A DNA stretch of 64,000 bases from Crossiella sp. SN42 (GCF_023897065.1 NZ_JAMHIV010000006.1:186001-250000); one strand, 5' to 3'; shown: positions 7,174-16,904, counted from the stretch's first letter. Program-made: numbers and translations. The notes: generated by a model not told the origin, from the letters alone.

Positions 7174-8402
7174 CGCGTTGCCTCCCGCACCGGCAGCCAG
7201 GCGTGCACCTCCCAGCCACCGGACAGCCTCGGCCCGGCGCTGAACCGGCCGCCCAACAGCTCAACCCGTTCCCGCATTCCGACCAGACCGTAGCCCCCCG
7301 ACCCGCCCGCGGGCGCGGCGGAGGATCCCTTGCCGTCGTCGGTGACCCTGATGTGCACCATCTCGTCCGCGGTGGACACGGCCACCCGCACCGCGGTCAG
7401 CCCGACCGCGTGCTTCTGCGTGTTGGTCAGCGACTCCTGCACCACCCGCAGCACCGAGCGGGCCAGCTCCACCGACAGCGTGCGCGGCAGGTCCAGGGTC
7501 AGGTACACCGGCAGGCCTGCCGCGGCCGCGTCGTCGACCACCTTGCGGATGTCGGCCACCGGATCGGTGGTGGCCGCGTCGCTGGCGCCGACCTCGCCGA
7601 CCATCTGCGAGTCGCGCAGGCTGCTCACCAGCGAGCGCATCGCGGTCAGCGCGTCCACCCCGGCCCGCTCGATGTAGGGCAGCACCCGTTGCGCGGCAAG
7701 CGGATCCTGCTCCGCCACCACCTGCGCGGCCTGGGCCTGCACCACGATCCCGGTGACGTGGTGCGCGACCACGTCGTGCAGCTCGCGGGCCAGCGCCAGC
7801 CGCTCGTCCTGCTGCGCGGAGTTGATCGCCGAGCGCACCGTCCGGCTGCGGTCGGCGTCCCTGGCCCGGAAGTACACCCCGGTGCCGATGGACAGCAGCA
7901 GCAACATGCCGGGCACGGCCACCGAGGCCAGCGTGTCGAACAGGTTGCCGCCCGGCCGCACCACCCCGGAGACGATGCCGGAGAACACGATCCCGGCCAC
8001 CGCGACGGTGGCCCTCGGCGGCGAGGCCTGCCGCACCACGGTGGCGATCAGCGCCATCCCGGCCGCGGTCTCCACCGGTCCCATGCCGGAGACCGCGTCC
8101 CAGTGGTTCACCCCGGTGTAGCGCAGCGCCAGGGTCAGGCCGAGCTCGGTGCACACCACGATCAGCGCCGACTCCACCGGCCGCCGCGGCGCCACCACCG
8201 CGATCAGCGCGACCAGCGCGTCGGCCAGCCAGGCCAGCAGCAGCACTTCCCCGTTGCGCGAGCTCGCCGCGTAGCTGAGCTCCACCAGCAGCATGAACCC
8301 GAGCGCGCCGGCGATCGGCCACTGCCGCCGCAGCAACGGCCGCCAGCCGGTCAACGTGGTGTCCACAGTGGAACACCGTACGTGTCCGGCCCGCGCGCGC
8401 AC
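7170..8402 (-). CDS. Sensor histidine kinase, HisKA_3 type
   Basis: About five to six hydrophobic segments fill the first 150 residues, without a large external sensor loop. The dimerisation helix ERLALARELHDVVAHHV carries the phosphoacceptor His. The HATPase_c domain shows VVQESLTNTQKHA, DDGKG and GYGLVGMRERV. The GTG start at 8402 gives 410 residues; in-frame GTGs at about 8380 and 8363 could be the true start. It partners the NarL regulator downstream and is divergent from an ABC exporter, a common drug- or peptide-sensing arrangement. Confidence 0.93.
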   Translation of the reverse strand: MRARAGHVRCSTVDTTLTGWRPLLRRQWPIAGALGFMLLVELSYAASSRNGEVLLLAWLADALVALIAVVAPRRPVESALIVVCTELGLTLALRYTGVNHWDAVSGMGPVETAAGMALIATVVRQASPPRATVAVAGIVFSGIVSGVVRPGGNLFDTLASVAVPGMLLLLSIGTGVYFRARDADRSRTVRSAINSAQQDERLALARELHDVVAHHVTGIVVQAQAAQVVAEQDPLAAQRVLPYIERAGVDALTAMRSLVSSLRDSQMVGEVGASDAATTDPVADIRKVVDDAAAAGLPVYLTLDLPRTLSVELARSVLRVVQESLTNTQKHAVGLTAVRVAVSTADEMVHIRVTDDGKGSSAAPAGGSGGYGLVGMRERVELLGGRFSAGPRLSGGWEVHAWLPVREATR

Positions 8403-8425
8403 CTCGGCCGGGTGGCCACCCCGCC

Positions 8426-8445
8426 CCTCGGCCGATCGGCTGAGG
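8426..8445. promoter_or_regulatory. 20-bp palindrome in the kinase/ABC divergent promoter
   Basis: CCTCGGCCGATCGGCTGAGG matches its reverse complement at 18 of 20 positions. It sits in the 133-bp gap between the kinase and the ABC operon and is the best candidate site for the NarL-type regulator. Nearby, CCTCGT (8508) and ACGAGG (8522) can pair and partly cover the ribosome site of the ABC gene. Confidence 0.45.
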
Positions 8446-8535
8446 ACGGCAGCCCACGCCTGACCCGCTGGCCGAAGTCACCACGGCCGCACTCGGACAG
8501 TCTCGTTCCTCGTCAGGACTAACGAGGAGGACAAC

Positions 8536-9231
8536 GTGACGGTTCCGGGTTTCGGTGCGCAGCCGGTGCTCACCGGCCATCACCTCATCAAGCGCTACGG
8601 GCAGACGCACGCCCTGGCCGGGGTGGACATCTCGATCGCCCCCGGCGAGGTGGTCGCGATCATCGGACCGTCCGGGTCGGGCAAGTCGACCCTGCTGCAC
8701 GTGCTGGCCGGCATCCTGCCCGCCGACGACGGTGTGGTGATGCTGGACGGCAAGCGGATCGACCAGTTCGGCGAGACCGAGCGCAGCAAGCTGCGTCGCT
8801 CCGCCTTCGGCTTCGTCTTCCAGGCCGGGATGCTGGTGGGGGAGCTGACCGCGGAGGAGAACGCGGCGCTGCCCATGCTGCTCGCGGGCGCGCCCAAGGA
8901 CCAGGCGCTGAGCGCGGCCAGGGAGTGGCTGACCCGGCTGGGCCTGGCCGGGATGGAGGGCCGCCGGCCCGGTGAGCTCTCCGGCGGGCAGGCGCAGCGG
9001 GTGGCCATCGCCCGCGCGCTGGCGCACCGGCCACGGGTGATCTTCGCCGACGAGCCGACCGGCGCGCTGGACTCGCGCACCTCGGACGAGACCATCGGCG
9101 CGCTGCTGGCCGCGGCCAAGGACTCCGGCGCCGCGGTGGTCATCGTCACGCACGACCCGACCGTGGCCGCCCGCGCCGAGCGCGTGGTGGAGATCCGGGA
9201 CGGGCTGATCGCCAGGCGGGTCGCCGCGTGA
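8536..9231 (+). CDS. ABC transporter ATP-binding protein
   Basis: ATPase of the MacB/LolD-like group, which energises extrusion of peptides, drugs or lipids by an FtsX-type permease. Walker A GPSGSGKST (residues 44-52), Q-loop FVFQAGM, signature LSGGQAQR, Walker B VIFADEPTGALD and switch His in THD are all present; 231 residues, full length. The GTG start follows GAGGAGG. The stop overlaps the permease start by four bases. Expression is probably controlled by the divergent two-component system. Confidence 0.95.
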   Translation: MTVPGFGAQPVLTGHHLIKRYGQTHALAGVDISIAPGEVVAIIGPSGSGKSTLLHVLAGILPADDGVVMLDGKRIDQFGETERSKLRRSAFGFVFQAGMLVGELTAEENAALPMLLAGAPKDQALSAAREWLTRLGLAGMEGRRPGELSGGQAQRVAIARALAHRPRVIFADEPTGALDSRTSDETIGALLAAAKDSGAAVVIVTHDPTVAARAERVVEIRDGLIARRVAA

Positions 9232-11471
9232 ATCCGTTCCAGCTCGCCCTGCGGGTCTTCCGCGCGGACAAGCGCAGCCTCGTCTCCGCGGTGTGCACCC
9301 TGCTCGGCGTCGCCATCGCGGTGACCCTGGTGTCCTGGCTGGCCGCCGTGCCCGGCGCGCTGGACGCCAGGGCCGCGCACGAGGCGTGGCGCTCGCCCGG
9401 CCCGACCGAGAGCGCCGAAGCCGCCACCGTCCTGGTCAAGAGCAGCGAGGACCGGGTGCGGGACAAGACCATCGTCCGGGTCGACGTCGCCGCGCTCACC
9501 CCGAACGCCCCGGCCGCGCCCGGCCTGCTCCGGGTCCCGCAGCCGGGCGAGGTGCTGCTGTCCCCGGCACTGGCCGCGCTGGCCAGGGACCTGCCAGCGG
9601 ACCACCTGGCCAAACGCTTCCAGGGCAAGGTGGTCGCCGAACTGGGCGACCAGGCGCTGGTCTACCCCGGCGAGCTGGTCGCGGTGGTCGGGCACAGCCA
9701 GCAGGCCCTGGCCGAGTACGACGCCTACCCCGCGGCCGGCCTGGTCCCGACCCACGATCCCCAGCCCGAGTTCATCCTGCTGCTGCTCTCCCAGGTCGGC
9801 CTGGTCGTGCTGGTGGTGCCCAGCCTGGTGCTGATCGCCTCCTCGGCCCGGCTCACCGCGGCCCGCCGGGAACGCCGCCTGGCCGCGCTCCGGCTGGCCG
9901 GGGCGACCCCCGGTCAGGTGGTCGCGATCACGGTGGCGGAGATCGCCATCGCCACCGTGCTGGGCACCCTGCTCGGCCTGCTGCTCGGCCCGCTGGCCAG
10001 GGGACTGACCACGCAGCTGCCGTGGAACGGCGGCACCTGGTTCGCCGCCGACCTGGAACCCAGCTGGCTGCTCAGCCTCGGCATCGCCGTGGGCACCCCG
10101 CTGCTGGTGGTCGGCGCGGCCGTGTTCGGCCTGCGCCGGGTGCTCACCCAGCCACTGGGCGCGGCCCAGCAGCACGGCCGCAAGGCGCCCAGCGCGTGGC
10201 GGCTGCTCATCCTGGTGGGCGCGGGCGTGGCCTTCGCCGGCGGCATCAGCGTCGCCAGCGCCACCGGCGGCACCTCGGTGCTGATCGGCGCGCTGGCCGC
10301 GATCGCGCTGGCCGCCTCGGTGGTCGGCCCGTGGATGACCTCGGTGGTCGGCCGGATCTTCACCAAGCTCTGGCGCCGCCCGTCCACCCTGCTGGCCGGC
10401 CGCCGCCTGCGCGATGACCCCAAGGCCGCCTACCGGGCCGCCTCCGGCGTGGTGCTCGCGGTGTTCACCGGCTGCCTGGCGCTGACCGTGCTGCCCTCCC
10501 TGGAGAGCAAGGTGGACCAGCGGGTCTGGGGCCCGTGGAAGGAGGGCGTGCTCTACACCACGGTCTCCGCCGAGGAGGCGCCCACCGCCGCCGAACGGCT
10601 GCGGGCAGAGCTGGCCAAGCGCGGGGTGAACAGCCCGGTCGGCGTGGCCGCGCAGGGCAACCTGCGGGACAGCGCGGACAACCACGTCGGCCGCGCGATC
10701 GTGCTCAGCTGCGCGGACGCCACCCGGCTGATGTGGCTGGAGATCGGCCAGTGCGGCGGCCAGCCCGGCGTCCGGATCGGCAAGGGCGCGAAGCTGCCCC
10801 CCGGCCCGCTGCAGTTCGCCTCCTACAGCAGCAAGGGCGACTCGCGCACCCCGCTGCCCGCACGCCCCGTGGTGCACCAGATGGCCGGGCCCACCACCAA
10901 GGCCGACCTGACCATGTTGATCGACCCCGAGGTGATCCCCAGCGGCGCCCAGCTCAACGGCTACACCCTGACCGTGCAGACCAGCCCGGCCAACGCGGAG
11001 CTGGTGCGCACCCTGCTGATCGAGCAGGTGCCCGGCGGCCGGGTCGGCTCGCTGGAGGCCCAGCAGGGCCGCGACGGCATGCAGGTCGCGGACATGCGCC
11101 GGATCGCGATGATCGGCCTGATCATCGCCGGCCTGCTCGGCGGCATCAGCGCCGCCATCACCGCCGCGGGCGCGGTGGTCGACCGCAGGCGCACGCTGGC
11201 CGCGCTGATCGCCGCGGGCACCCCGGTGCGGGTGCTGGCCAGGGCGCTGCGCACGGAGGCGGCGCTGCCGTCACTGGTGGCGACACTGGGCGCGGGCATC
11301 GCCGGACTCGTGGTCGGCGCGGGGCTGATGACCATCGCCAGCGCTCCGCTGACGCTCAACCTGTGGCTGCTCACGCCACTGGTGGTCGGCTTCGGCGTCG
11401 CGGTGGTGGCGGCCTCGGCCTGCGGCCCGCTCCTGCGCCGGATCTCTCCTCAGGCTTACGCCGAGGAGTGA
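9228..11471 (+). CDS. FtsX-like ABC transporter permease
   Basis: 747-residue permease: an N-terminal helix (residues 17-38), an extracytoplasmic loop of about 140 residues, a first FtsX core with helices near 180-330, central helices near 325-375, a second loop and a C-terminal FtsX core of three helices. LRLAGATPGQV and LIAAGTPVRVLAR are the cytoplasmic coupling segments typical of FtsX/MacB permeases. It is coupled to the ATPase by a 4-bp overlap and closed by a strong hairpin. The substrate is unknown; antimicrobial efflux or signalling is likely from the adjacent two-component system. Confidence 0.93.
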   Translation: MNPFQLALRVFRADKRSLVSAVCTLLGVAIAVTLVSWLAAVPGALDARAAHEAWRSPGPTESAEAATVLVKSSEDRVRDKTIVRVDVAALTPNAPAAPGLLRVPQPGEVLLSPALAALARDLPADHLAKRFQGKVVAELGDQALVYPGELVAVVGHSQQALAEYDAYPAAGLVPTHDPQPEFILLLLSQVGLVVLVVPSLVLIASSARLTAARRERRLAALRLAGATPGQVVAITVAEIAIATVLGTLLGLLLGPLARGLTTQLPWNGGTWFAADLEPSWLLSLGIAVGTPLLVVGAAVFGLRRVLTQPLGAAQQHGRKAPSAWRLLILVGAGVAFAGGISVASATGGTSVLIGALAAIALAASVVGPWMTSVVGRIFTKLWRRPSTLLAGRRLRDDPKAAYRAASGVVLAVFTGCLALTVLPSLESKVDQRVWGPWKEGVLYTTVSAEEAPTAAERLRAELAKRGVNSPVGVAAQGNLRDSADNHVGRAIVLSCADATRLMWLEIGQCGGQPGVRIGKGAKLPPGPLQFASYSSKGDSRTPLPARPVVHQMAGPTTKADLTMLIDPEVIPSGAQLNGYTLTVQTSPANAELVRTLLIEQVPGGRVGSLEAQQGRDGMQVADMRRIAMIGLIIAGLLGGISAAITAAGAVVDRRRTLAALIAAGTPVRVLARALRTEAALPSLVATLGAGIAGLVVGAGLMTIASAPLTLNLWLLTPLVVGFGVAVVAASACGPLLRRISPQAYAEE

Positions 11472-11479
11472 GGCCTCGG

Positions 11480-11511
11480 CCGTTCGGCCAGTCCGCCGAC
11501 TGGCCGAACGG
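11480..11511 (+). terminator. Stem-loop after the ABC operon
   Basis: CCGTTCGGCCAGTC pairs perfectly with GACTGGCCGAACGG across a 4-nt loop, starting eight bases after the permease stop. There is no U-tract, as is common for actinomycete terminators. Confidence 0.7.
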
Positions 11512-11606
11512 TCGGGGTCGGTATGGCTTAACGGCCGATCCGGAACCGGGGTCTACCAGCGCAAACTGGTTGCAGACACAGAGAGCGCGAAGTGAAGGAG
11601 ACCACG

Positions 11607-11813
11607 ATGCTGGAGATGGTGCTGACCTGGACGGGCGCGGTGCTGAGCCTGCTGGTGCTGCTGCTGATGATCCTCCCGGCCGTGGTCGACGGCCAGGGCG
11701 AGCCGAGGGCGGTGCGGGTCGCTCGCACCGAGCGGATCAAGGCCACCCGCGCGGCCCGCGCGGCGCACAAGACCCACCGCCCGGTGCGCCACGCCGGCCC
11801 GATCGCCGCCTGA
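11607..11813 (+). CDS. Small single-pass membrane protein
   Basis: A 68-residue protein: one hydrophobic helix (VLTWTGAVLSLLVLLLMILP) and then a strongly basic cytoplasmic tail (ARTERIKATRAARAAHK). ATG 11607 is preferred because AAGGAG lies six bases upstream; GTG 11592 would place that site inside the gene. ACCAG/CTGGT arms lie upstream near 11555, and a bidirectional terminator follows. It is separated from the ABC operon by a stem-loop. No family recognised. Confidence 0.65.
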   Translation: MLEMVLTWTGAVLSLLVLLLMILPAVVDGQGEPRAVRVARTERIKATRAARAAHKTHRPVRHAGPIAA

Positions 11814-11838
11814 GCCAAGACTTTCCCCACTATCCACA

Positions 11839-11873
11839 AAGGACCCCGCGCCCACCGAGGGCACGGGGTCCTT
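11839..11873. terminator. Bidirectional terminator between the small membrane protein and glyA
   Basis: AAGGACCCCGCGCCC pairs with GGGCACGGGGTCCTT around a 5-nt loop with one mismatch. It lies between convergent genes and would end both transcripts. Confidence 0.8.
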
Positions 11874-11884
11874 CGCTGTTCAGC

Positions 11885-13135
11885 TCAGAGGTTCGGGTAC
11901 AGCGGGTGCTTGGCGGCCAGGTCGGCCACCCGCCCGCGCAGCGCGGCCGCGTCGAAGTCCGGGGTGAGCGCCTTGGCGATCACGTCCGAGACCTCGGCGA
12001 AGTCCGCGTCGGTGAAGCCGCGGGTGGCCAGCGCCGGGGTGCCGATGCGCAGGCCCGAGGTGACCATCGGCGGGCGCGGGTCGAACGGGACCGCGTTCCG
12101 GTTGACCGTGATGCCGACCTCGTGCAGCCGGGCCTCGGCCTGCTTGCCGTCCAGCTCGTGCTGGCGCAGGTCGGCCAGCACCAGGTGCACGTCGGTGCCG
12201 CCGGTCAGCACGTTGACCCCGCCACCGGCCTTGACCAGCGTCTCGGCCAGGATCTTGGCCCCGGACAGGGTGCGCCGCTGCCGGTCCGCGAACTCCTCGG
12301 TCGCGGCGATCTTGAACGCCACCGCCTTGGCCGCGATCACGTGCTCCAGCGGCCCGCCCTGCTGACCGGGGAACACCGCGGAGTCGATCTTCTTGGCGAA
12401 CTCCTGGGTGCACAGGATGGTGCCGCCGCGCGGGCCGCCCAGGGTCTTGTGCGTGGTGGTGGTCACCACGTGCGCGTGCGGCACCGGGTTGGGGTGCAGC
12501 CCGGCCGCGACCAGCCCGGCGAAGTGCGCCATGTCCACCATCAGGTAGGCGCCCACCTCGTCGGCGATCCGGCGGAACTCGGCGAAGTCCAGCTGCCGCG
12601 GGTAGGCCGACCAGCCGGCCAGGATCAGCTTCGGCTGGTGCTCCTTGGCCAGCCGCTCGACCTCGGCCATGTCGATCAGGCCGGTGTCCTCGCGCACCTG
12701 GTAGGCGGCCACGTCGTAGAGCTTGCCGGAGAAGTTGATCCGCATGCCGTGGGTGAGGTGGCCGCCGTGCGCCAGCTCAAGGCCGAGGATCTTGTCGCCG
12801 GGGGTGAGCAGCGCGTGCATCACCGCGGCGTTGGCCTGCGCGCCGGAGTGCGGCTGCACGTTGGCGTGCTCGGCGCCGAAGAGGTCCTTGACCCGCTGGA
12901 TGGCCAGCCGCTCGGAGACGTCGACGTGCTCGCAGCCGCCGTAGTAGCGCTTGCCGGGGTAGCCCTCGGCGTACTTGTTGGTCAGCACCGAGCCCTGCGC
13001 CTCGAGCACGCCCACCGGGGCGAAGTTCTCCGAGGCGATCATCTCCAGGGTGGACTGCTGGCGGCGTAGCTCGGCGCCCAGGACCTCGGCGATCTCCGGG
13101 TCGATCTGCGCGAGCGGAGTGTCCAATGTGGACAT
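11885..13135 (-). CDS. glyA: Serine hydroxymethyltransferase
   Basis: PLP enzyme interconverting serine and glycine with tetrahydrofolate. 416 residues, normal length. Visible signatures: [40 protein letters not shown] and the PLP lysine in [16 protein letters not shown]. It is the last gene of a gcvT-gcvH-glyA operon behind a glycine riboswitch; only 15 bp separate it from gcvH. Product and leader together indicate control by intracellular glycine. Confidence 0.97.
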   Translation of the reverse strand: MSTLDTPLAQIDPEIAEVLGAELRRQQSTLEMIASENFAPVGVLEAQGSVLTNKYAEGYPGKRYYGGCEHVDVSERLAIQRVKDLFGAEHANVQPHSGAQANAAVMHALLTPGDKILGLELAHGGHLTHGMRINFSGKLYDVAAYQVREDTGLIDMAEVERLAKEHQPKLILAGWSAYPRQLDFAEFRRIADEVGAYLMVDMAHFAGLVAAGLHPNPVPHAHVVTTTTHKTLGGPRGGTILCTQEFAKKIDSAVFPGQQGGPLEHVIAAKAVAFKIAATEEFADRQRRTLSGAKILAETLVKAGGGVNVLTGGTDVHLVLADLRQHELDGKQAEARLHEVGITVNRNAVPFDPRPPMVTSGLRIGTPALATRGFTDADFAEVSDVIAKALTPDFDAAALRGRVADLAAKHPLYPNL

Positions 13136-13150
13136 GATCGGGTCTCCCTT

Positions 13151-13522
13151 TCAGCCTGCGGTCAGCTCGTCGTAGGCATCCGGCGTGAGCAGCTCCCCGT
13201 CCGAACCCGCGCGGTTGATCTTGATCAGCCACCCGGCTCCGAACGGGTCGGAGTTCAGCAATGCCGGATCCTCGGCCACCGCCTGGTTGACCTCGGTCAC
13301 CGTTCCCGTGACCGGGGCCAGCAGGTCGCTGACCGATTTCGTCGACTCGATCTCACCGCACGACTCTCCGGCGCTGACCACCGCCCCCACCTCGGGCAGC
13401 TGGACGAACACCACGTCGCCGAGCGCTTCGGCGGCGTAGGCGGTGATGCCCACGGTGGCCACCTCGCCCTCGGTGATCCACTCGTGGTCCTTGGTGTAGC
13501 TCAGTTCACGGGGCACAGACAC
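13151..13522 (-). CDS. gcvH: Glycine cleavage system H protein
   Basis: Lipoyl carrier that shuttles the aminomethyl group between the P, T and L proteins. 123 residues. The lipoylation site is K62 in [13 protein letters not shown], with the usual [10 protein letters not shown] start and the [10 protein letters not shown]-terminal strand. The GTG start is at 13522. It is the middle gene of the riboswitch-controlled operon. Confidence 0.97.
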   Translation of the reverse strand: MSVPRELSYTKDHEWITEGEVATVGITAYAAEALGDVVFVQLPEVGAVVSAGESCGEIESTKSVSDLLAPVTGTVTEVNQAVAEDPALLNSDPFGAGWLIKINRAGSDGELLTPDAYDELTAG

Positions 13523-13556
13523 AGCGGTATTGCCTTTCGCGGGGAAGTTTCGCAGG

Positions 13557-14663
13557 TCAGCGGGAGCGCTTGTAGAACGGGACGGCGACCACTTCGGCCG
13601 GTTCGGCGTTGCCGCGCACGTCCACGACCACCTCGGTCCCGGCGGCGGCGTGCGCGTGGTCGAGATAGGCGAGCGCGATCGGGTGACCGAGGGTGGGGGA
13701 GGGCGCGCCGCTGGTGACCTCGCCCACCACGGTGCCGTCGGCGAGCTTGACCAGCTGCCCGGCCCGCGGGCTGCGGCGGCTCTTGCCGGCCAGCCCGACC
13801 AGCGCGCGGGTGGTGTGCGTGCGGGCCTCCAGCGCCGAGCGGCCGACGAAGTCGCCGAGCTTGTCGAAGCGCACCACCCGGCCCAGCCCGGCGTCGAACG
13901 GGGTCACCCCGACGTGCAGCTCGTTGCCGTAGAGCGGCATGCCGGCTTCCAGCCGCAGGGTGTCCCGGCAGGCCAGCCCGGCGGGCTTGAGGCCCAGCGG
14001 CTCGCCGGTCTCGGCGATCCGCTGCCACACCGCACCGGCCAGTTCGGCGGCCACGTAGACCTCGAAGCCGTCCTCGCCGGTGTAGCCGGTGCGGGCCAGG
14101 AACACGTCATGCCCGGCGATCACCGCGGGGCGTCCGGCGTAGTACTTCAGGTCGGTGAGGTCCTGCCCGGTGACCGCGGTGACGATCTCCGCCGACGCCG
14201 GGCCCTGCACCGCGATCAGCGCGGTCTCCGCGGACCGGTCCACGACCTCGGCGGCCAAGCCGTGCGCCCGCTCGCCGAGCAGCGCCCGTACCAGCACCGC
14301 GTTGGACGCGTTGGCCACCACCAGGAACTTCCGCTCGGCCTGCCGGTAGACCACCAGGTCGTCCAGCACGCCACCGTTGGTGTGGCAGAGCATGGTGTAC
14401 CGCGCCCGGCCGACCGCCAGCGAGCCGATCGCGCCGACCAGCGCGTAGTCCAGCACCCGCCCGGCCTCGGGACCGGTGACCTCGATCTCGCCCATGTGGC
14501 TGAGGTCGAACAACCCGGCGGCCTCCCGGACCACCTTGTGCTCGGCCAGCTCGCTGCCGTAGCGCAGCGGCATCGACCAGCCGGCGAAGTCGGTGAACTG
14601 GGCGCCCAGCGCGACGTGCTGGGCGTGCAGGGGGCTGCGGCGGGACGCGCCGAGTCCGGTCAC
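13557..14663 (-). CDS. gcvT: Glycine cleavage system aminomethyltransferase (T protein)
   Basis: Transfers the methylene from aminomethyl-GcvH to tetrahydrofolate, releasing ammonia. 368 residues from GTG 14663, which is preceded by AGGAG. Family motifs: [57 protein letters not shown] and [20 protein letters not shown]. The open frame continues upstream through the riboswitch, but that stretch is RNA leader, not protein. gcvP is not next to it. Confidence 0.97.
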   Translation of the reverse strand: MTGLGASRRSPLHAQHVALGAQFTDFAGWSMPLRYGSELAEHKVVREAAGLFDLSHMGEIEVTGPEAGRVLDYALVGAIGSLAVGRARYTMLCHTNGGVLDDLVVYRQAERKFLVVANASNAVLVRALLGERAHGLAAEVVDRSAETALIAVQGPASAEIVTAVTGQDLTDLKYYAGRPAVIAGHDVFLARTGYTGEDGFEVYVAAELAGAVWQRIAETGEPLGLKPAGLACRDTLRLEAGMPLYGNELHVGVTPFDAGLGRVVRFDKLGDFVGRSALEARTHTTRALVGLAGKSRRSPRAGQLVKLADGTVVGEVTSGAPSPTLGHPIALAYLDHAHAAAGTEVVVDVRGNAEPAEVVAVPFYKRSR

Positions 14664-14716
14664 GGGAGGCTCCTGTGGTCGAGGCGTCCACGGGCATGCG
14701 GACGCCGCTGGCGAGC

Positions 14717-14906
14717 CTCCCCGCTCTGTCATGGGACCTGAGAGCTTCCCCGCGCGAACACGGGTTGCACCGTGGGTGAGGTGGGCGAACCCACCTGCTT
14801 TCCAGAGTCGCCTCGCTCGAACGGTGACGTTGCCTGAGAGTTTCCGGGGAGAGGTTGCTCCTTCGGCGTCCCGTGCGTGCTGCGTGCCGGGATCTCTCCC
14901 GCCCGA
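14717..14906 (-). ncRNA. Tandem glycine riboswitch
   Basis: On the minus strand the leader reads GCGGGAGAGATCCC, GACGCCGAAGGAGCAACC and CTCTCAGGCAA for the first aptamer. The second aptamer follows with GACTCTGGAAAGC, CACGGTGCAACC, CTCTCAGGTCCCATGACAGAG and GGGGAGG. These are the conserved blocks of the two cooperative glycine aptamers. A hairpin between the second aptamer and gcvT (GGCGTCC 14683-14689 with GGACGCC 14700-14706) probably forms part of the expression platform. It should switch on gcvT-gcvH-glyA when glycine is plentiful. Confidence 0.93.
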
Positions 14907-14964
14907 GCTCAAACGGCCGATATGCGGTTGTGCCGCGAACCTTCCGGGACAGTCGAGGGGTCTG

Positions 14965-16140
14965 TCAACCCCTGGGCAGCTCGACCTTGACCCGCAGCCC
15001 GCCATCCGGCCGCCGGTGGGCCCGCACCGTGCCGCCGTGCGCGCGGGTGATCGAGTCCACGATGGACAGGCCCAGTCCGGCGCCTTCGCCCTTGTCGGTG
15101 CGGCCCTCGCCGCGCCGGAACGGCTCGAACAGCCGCGGGATCTGCTTGGCTGGCACCTTGGGGCCGGTGTTGGACACGGTGAGCCCGCCGAAGGCGTCGG
15201 TGCGCACCCACACCGTGCCGCCCTCGGCCAGGTTGTGCCGGATCGCGTTGGCGACCAGGTTGGCCACCAGCTGGGTGAGCAGCACCCGGTCCCCGGAGAC
15301 GGTCGCCTCGGTGAGCCGCACCTGGAGCTCCACCTGCCTGCGCTCGGCCTCGGCCCGGTACTGCTCGACCGCCTCGCCGACCACCGCGTGCAGCTCCACC
15401 TCGGCGCGTTTGGCCAGGCCGCGGTCGCTGCGGGCGAGCACCAGCAGCCCGTCGATGAGCCGCTCGATCCGCCGGTTCGCGGTGAGCAGCTGCTCCCTGA
15501 TCTCGGCCGCCTTCTCCGGGCTGGGGTTGCCGGCCAGCCCGATCTGCACCGCGGCCCGCTGCACCGCCAGCGGCGTGCGCAGCTCGTGCGAGGCGTTGGC
15601 CACGAACCGGCGCTGGCTGTCGAAGGAGGACTCCAGCCGGTCCAGCATCCGGTCGAAGGTCTCGGCCAGCTCGGTCAGCTCATCCGGCGGGCCCTTGATC
15701 GCCAGTCGCTCGTGCAGGTTGGTCGAGGACAGCCGCTGCGCGGTGGCGGTGATGGTGTGCAGCGGCCGCAGCACCCGGCCGGAGAGCCACCAGCCCGCGG
15801 CCACCGACACCGCGGCCACCCCGACCAGGGACAGGATGGACACCAGCAGCAGGGTGTCCAGCGTGGTGGCCTCCACCGCCCTGGTCACCTCGACCGCGGG
15901 CACGAAGCCCAGCGTGCCGTCCGGGTTGTACCCGCGGACCGCGACCGAGGACGGCACGGTGTCCATCGGCATGGCGCGGCCCATCGTGGTCGCCAGCCGG
16001 AACGAGAGCTGGTCGCGCACCAGCAGGTAGATCACGGTGAGCAGCACCGCGCCGCTGCCCAGGAACAGCGCGCCGTAGAGCGCGGTCAGCTTGACCCGGA
16101 CGGTCAGCCGGGCCGGGCGCTCAGATGCGGTAGCCGGCAC
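14965..16140 (-). CDS. Sensor histidine kinase, HisKA type with HAMP
   Basis: A 391-residue membrane kinase: first helix at residues 15-40, an external loop of about 65 residues, a second helix near 110-130, a HAMP domain (GRVLRPLHTITATAQRLSSTNL), the phosphoacceptor His in FVANASHELRTPLAV, and ATP lid motifs (NLVANAIRHN, GAGLGLSIV). The GTG start lies 20 bases inside the end of the response regulator gene, so the two are co-translated. It is divergent from the lipoprotein/efflux operon at 16905, its likely regulon. Confidence 0.93.
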   Translation of the reverse strand: MPATASERPARLTVRVKLTALYGALFLGSGAVLLTVIYLLVRDQLSFRLATTMGRAMPMDTVPSSVAVRGYNPDGTLGFVPAVEVTRAVEATTLDTLLLVSILSLVGVAAVSVAAGWWLSGRVLRPLHTITATAQRLSSTNLHERLAIKGPPDELTELAETFDRMLDRLESSFDSQRRFVANASHELRTPLAVQRAAVQIGLAGNPSPEKAAEIREQLLTANRRIERLIDGLLVLARSDRGLAKRAEVELHAVVGEAVEQYRAEAERRQVELQVRLTEATVSGDRVLLTQLVANLVANAIRHNLAEGGTVWVRTDAFGGLTVSNTGPKVPAKQIPRLFEPFRRGEGRTDKGEGAGLGLSIVDSITRAHGGTVRAHRRPDGGLRVKVELPRG

Positions 16141-16774
16141 CGGGCACCGTCTCGATCACCGGCGGCTCGCCGAGCTTGGCGCGCAGCTTGGACATGGCCA
16201 CCCGCACCGCGTTGGTGAACGGGTCCGCGTGCTCGTCCCAGGCCAGCTCCAGCAACCGCTCCGAGCTGACCACCGCGCCCTGGGCGCGCAGCAGCACCGA
16301 GAGCACCGCGAACTCCTTGGGGGACAGGTCGATCCGCCGCCCGTCCCGGCTGACCAGGCGGTTGGCCGGGTCCAGCCGGACGCCGTTGCGGCTGAGCACC
16401 GGCGGCAGCGCGGGCTGGCTGCGCCGCCCCAGCGCCTGCACCCTGGCCAGCAGCTCCGGGTACTCGAACGGTTTGGTCAGGTAGTCGTCCGCGCCGAGCT
16501 GAAGACCGTCCACCTTGTCCTCCAGCGAGCCGGCCGCGGTGAGCATCAGCACCTTGGTCCGGCTGCCCCTGGTGGCCAGCTCGGCGCACACGTCGTCGCC
16601 GTGCCGTCCCGGCAGGTCGCGGTCGAGCACCAGCACGTCGTAGTCGTGCACGGCCAGCCGTTCCTGCGCGGACAGGCCGTCGAAGACCACGTCCACCGCC
16701 ATCGCCTCGGCGCGCAGCCCGGAGGCCACCAGCTCGGCCAGCACGACCTCGTCCTCGGCCACCAGAACCCGCAT
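16121..16774 (-). CDS. OmpR/PhoB-type response regulator
   Basis: 217 residues from ATG 16774 (MRVLVAEDE). Receiver domain with D51-type phosphoacceptor in VLVLDRDLPG and the K of YLTKPFEYPELLARV. A winged helix occupies about residues 130-217 (DLSPKEFAVLSVLLRAQGAVVSSERLLELAW, ending PGAGYRI). It leads the two-gene operon with the kinase. The promoter faces the efflux operon and contains direct repeats suited to OmpR-type binding. Confidence 0.95.
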   Translation of the reverse strand: MRVLVAEDEVVLAELVASGLRAEAMAVDVVFDGLSAQERLAVHDYDVLVLDRDLPGRHGDDVCAELATRGSRTKVLMLTAAGSLEDKVDGLQLGADDYLTKPFEYPELLARVQALGRRSQPALPPVLSRNGVRLDPANRLVSRDGRRIDLSPKEFAVLSVLLRAQGAVVSSERLLELAWDEHADPFTNAVRVAMSKLRAKLGEPPVIETVPGAGYRI

Positions 16775-16800
16775 GCCACCGAGTATGCGCGGGCCGGGGG

Positions 16801-16838
16801 TTTCCGGAATGTTTCCGTCGGCGGAGAGCCTCCGGAAA
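16801..16838. promoter_or_regulatory. Direct repeats, likely OmpR-type binding site
   Basis: TTTCCG at 16801 and 16812 are spaced 11 bp apart, one helical turn, and an inverted CGGAAA follows at 16833. The site lies centrally in the 130-bp divergent promoter between the response regulator and the lipoprotein gene. Confidence 0.5.
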
Positions 16839-16904
16839 CACCCGTCCGCGTAGACCTGGCCCCACAACGCCGGGCCAACCGGTCCGACGCGGTGAGGAGG
16901 AACG

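Noticed and set aside
11592-11606. GTG start for the small membrane protein
   Set aside because: It would place the good AAGGAG site inside the coding region; ATG 11607 has ideal spacing.
14664-15005. N-terminal extension of the gcvT reading frame
   Set aside because: The open frame simply runs through the glycine riboswitch. GTG 14663 with AGGAG is the start that fits the family length.
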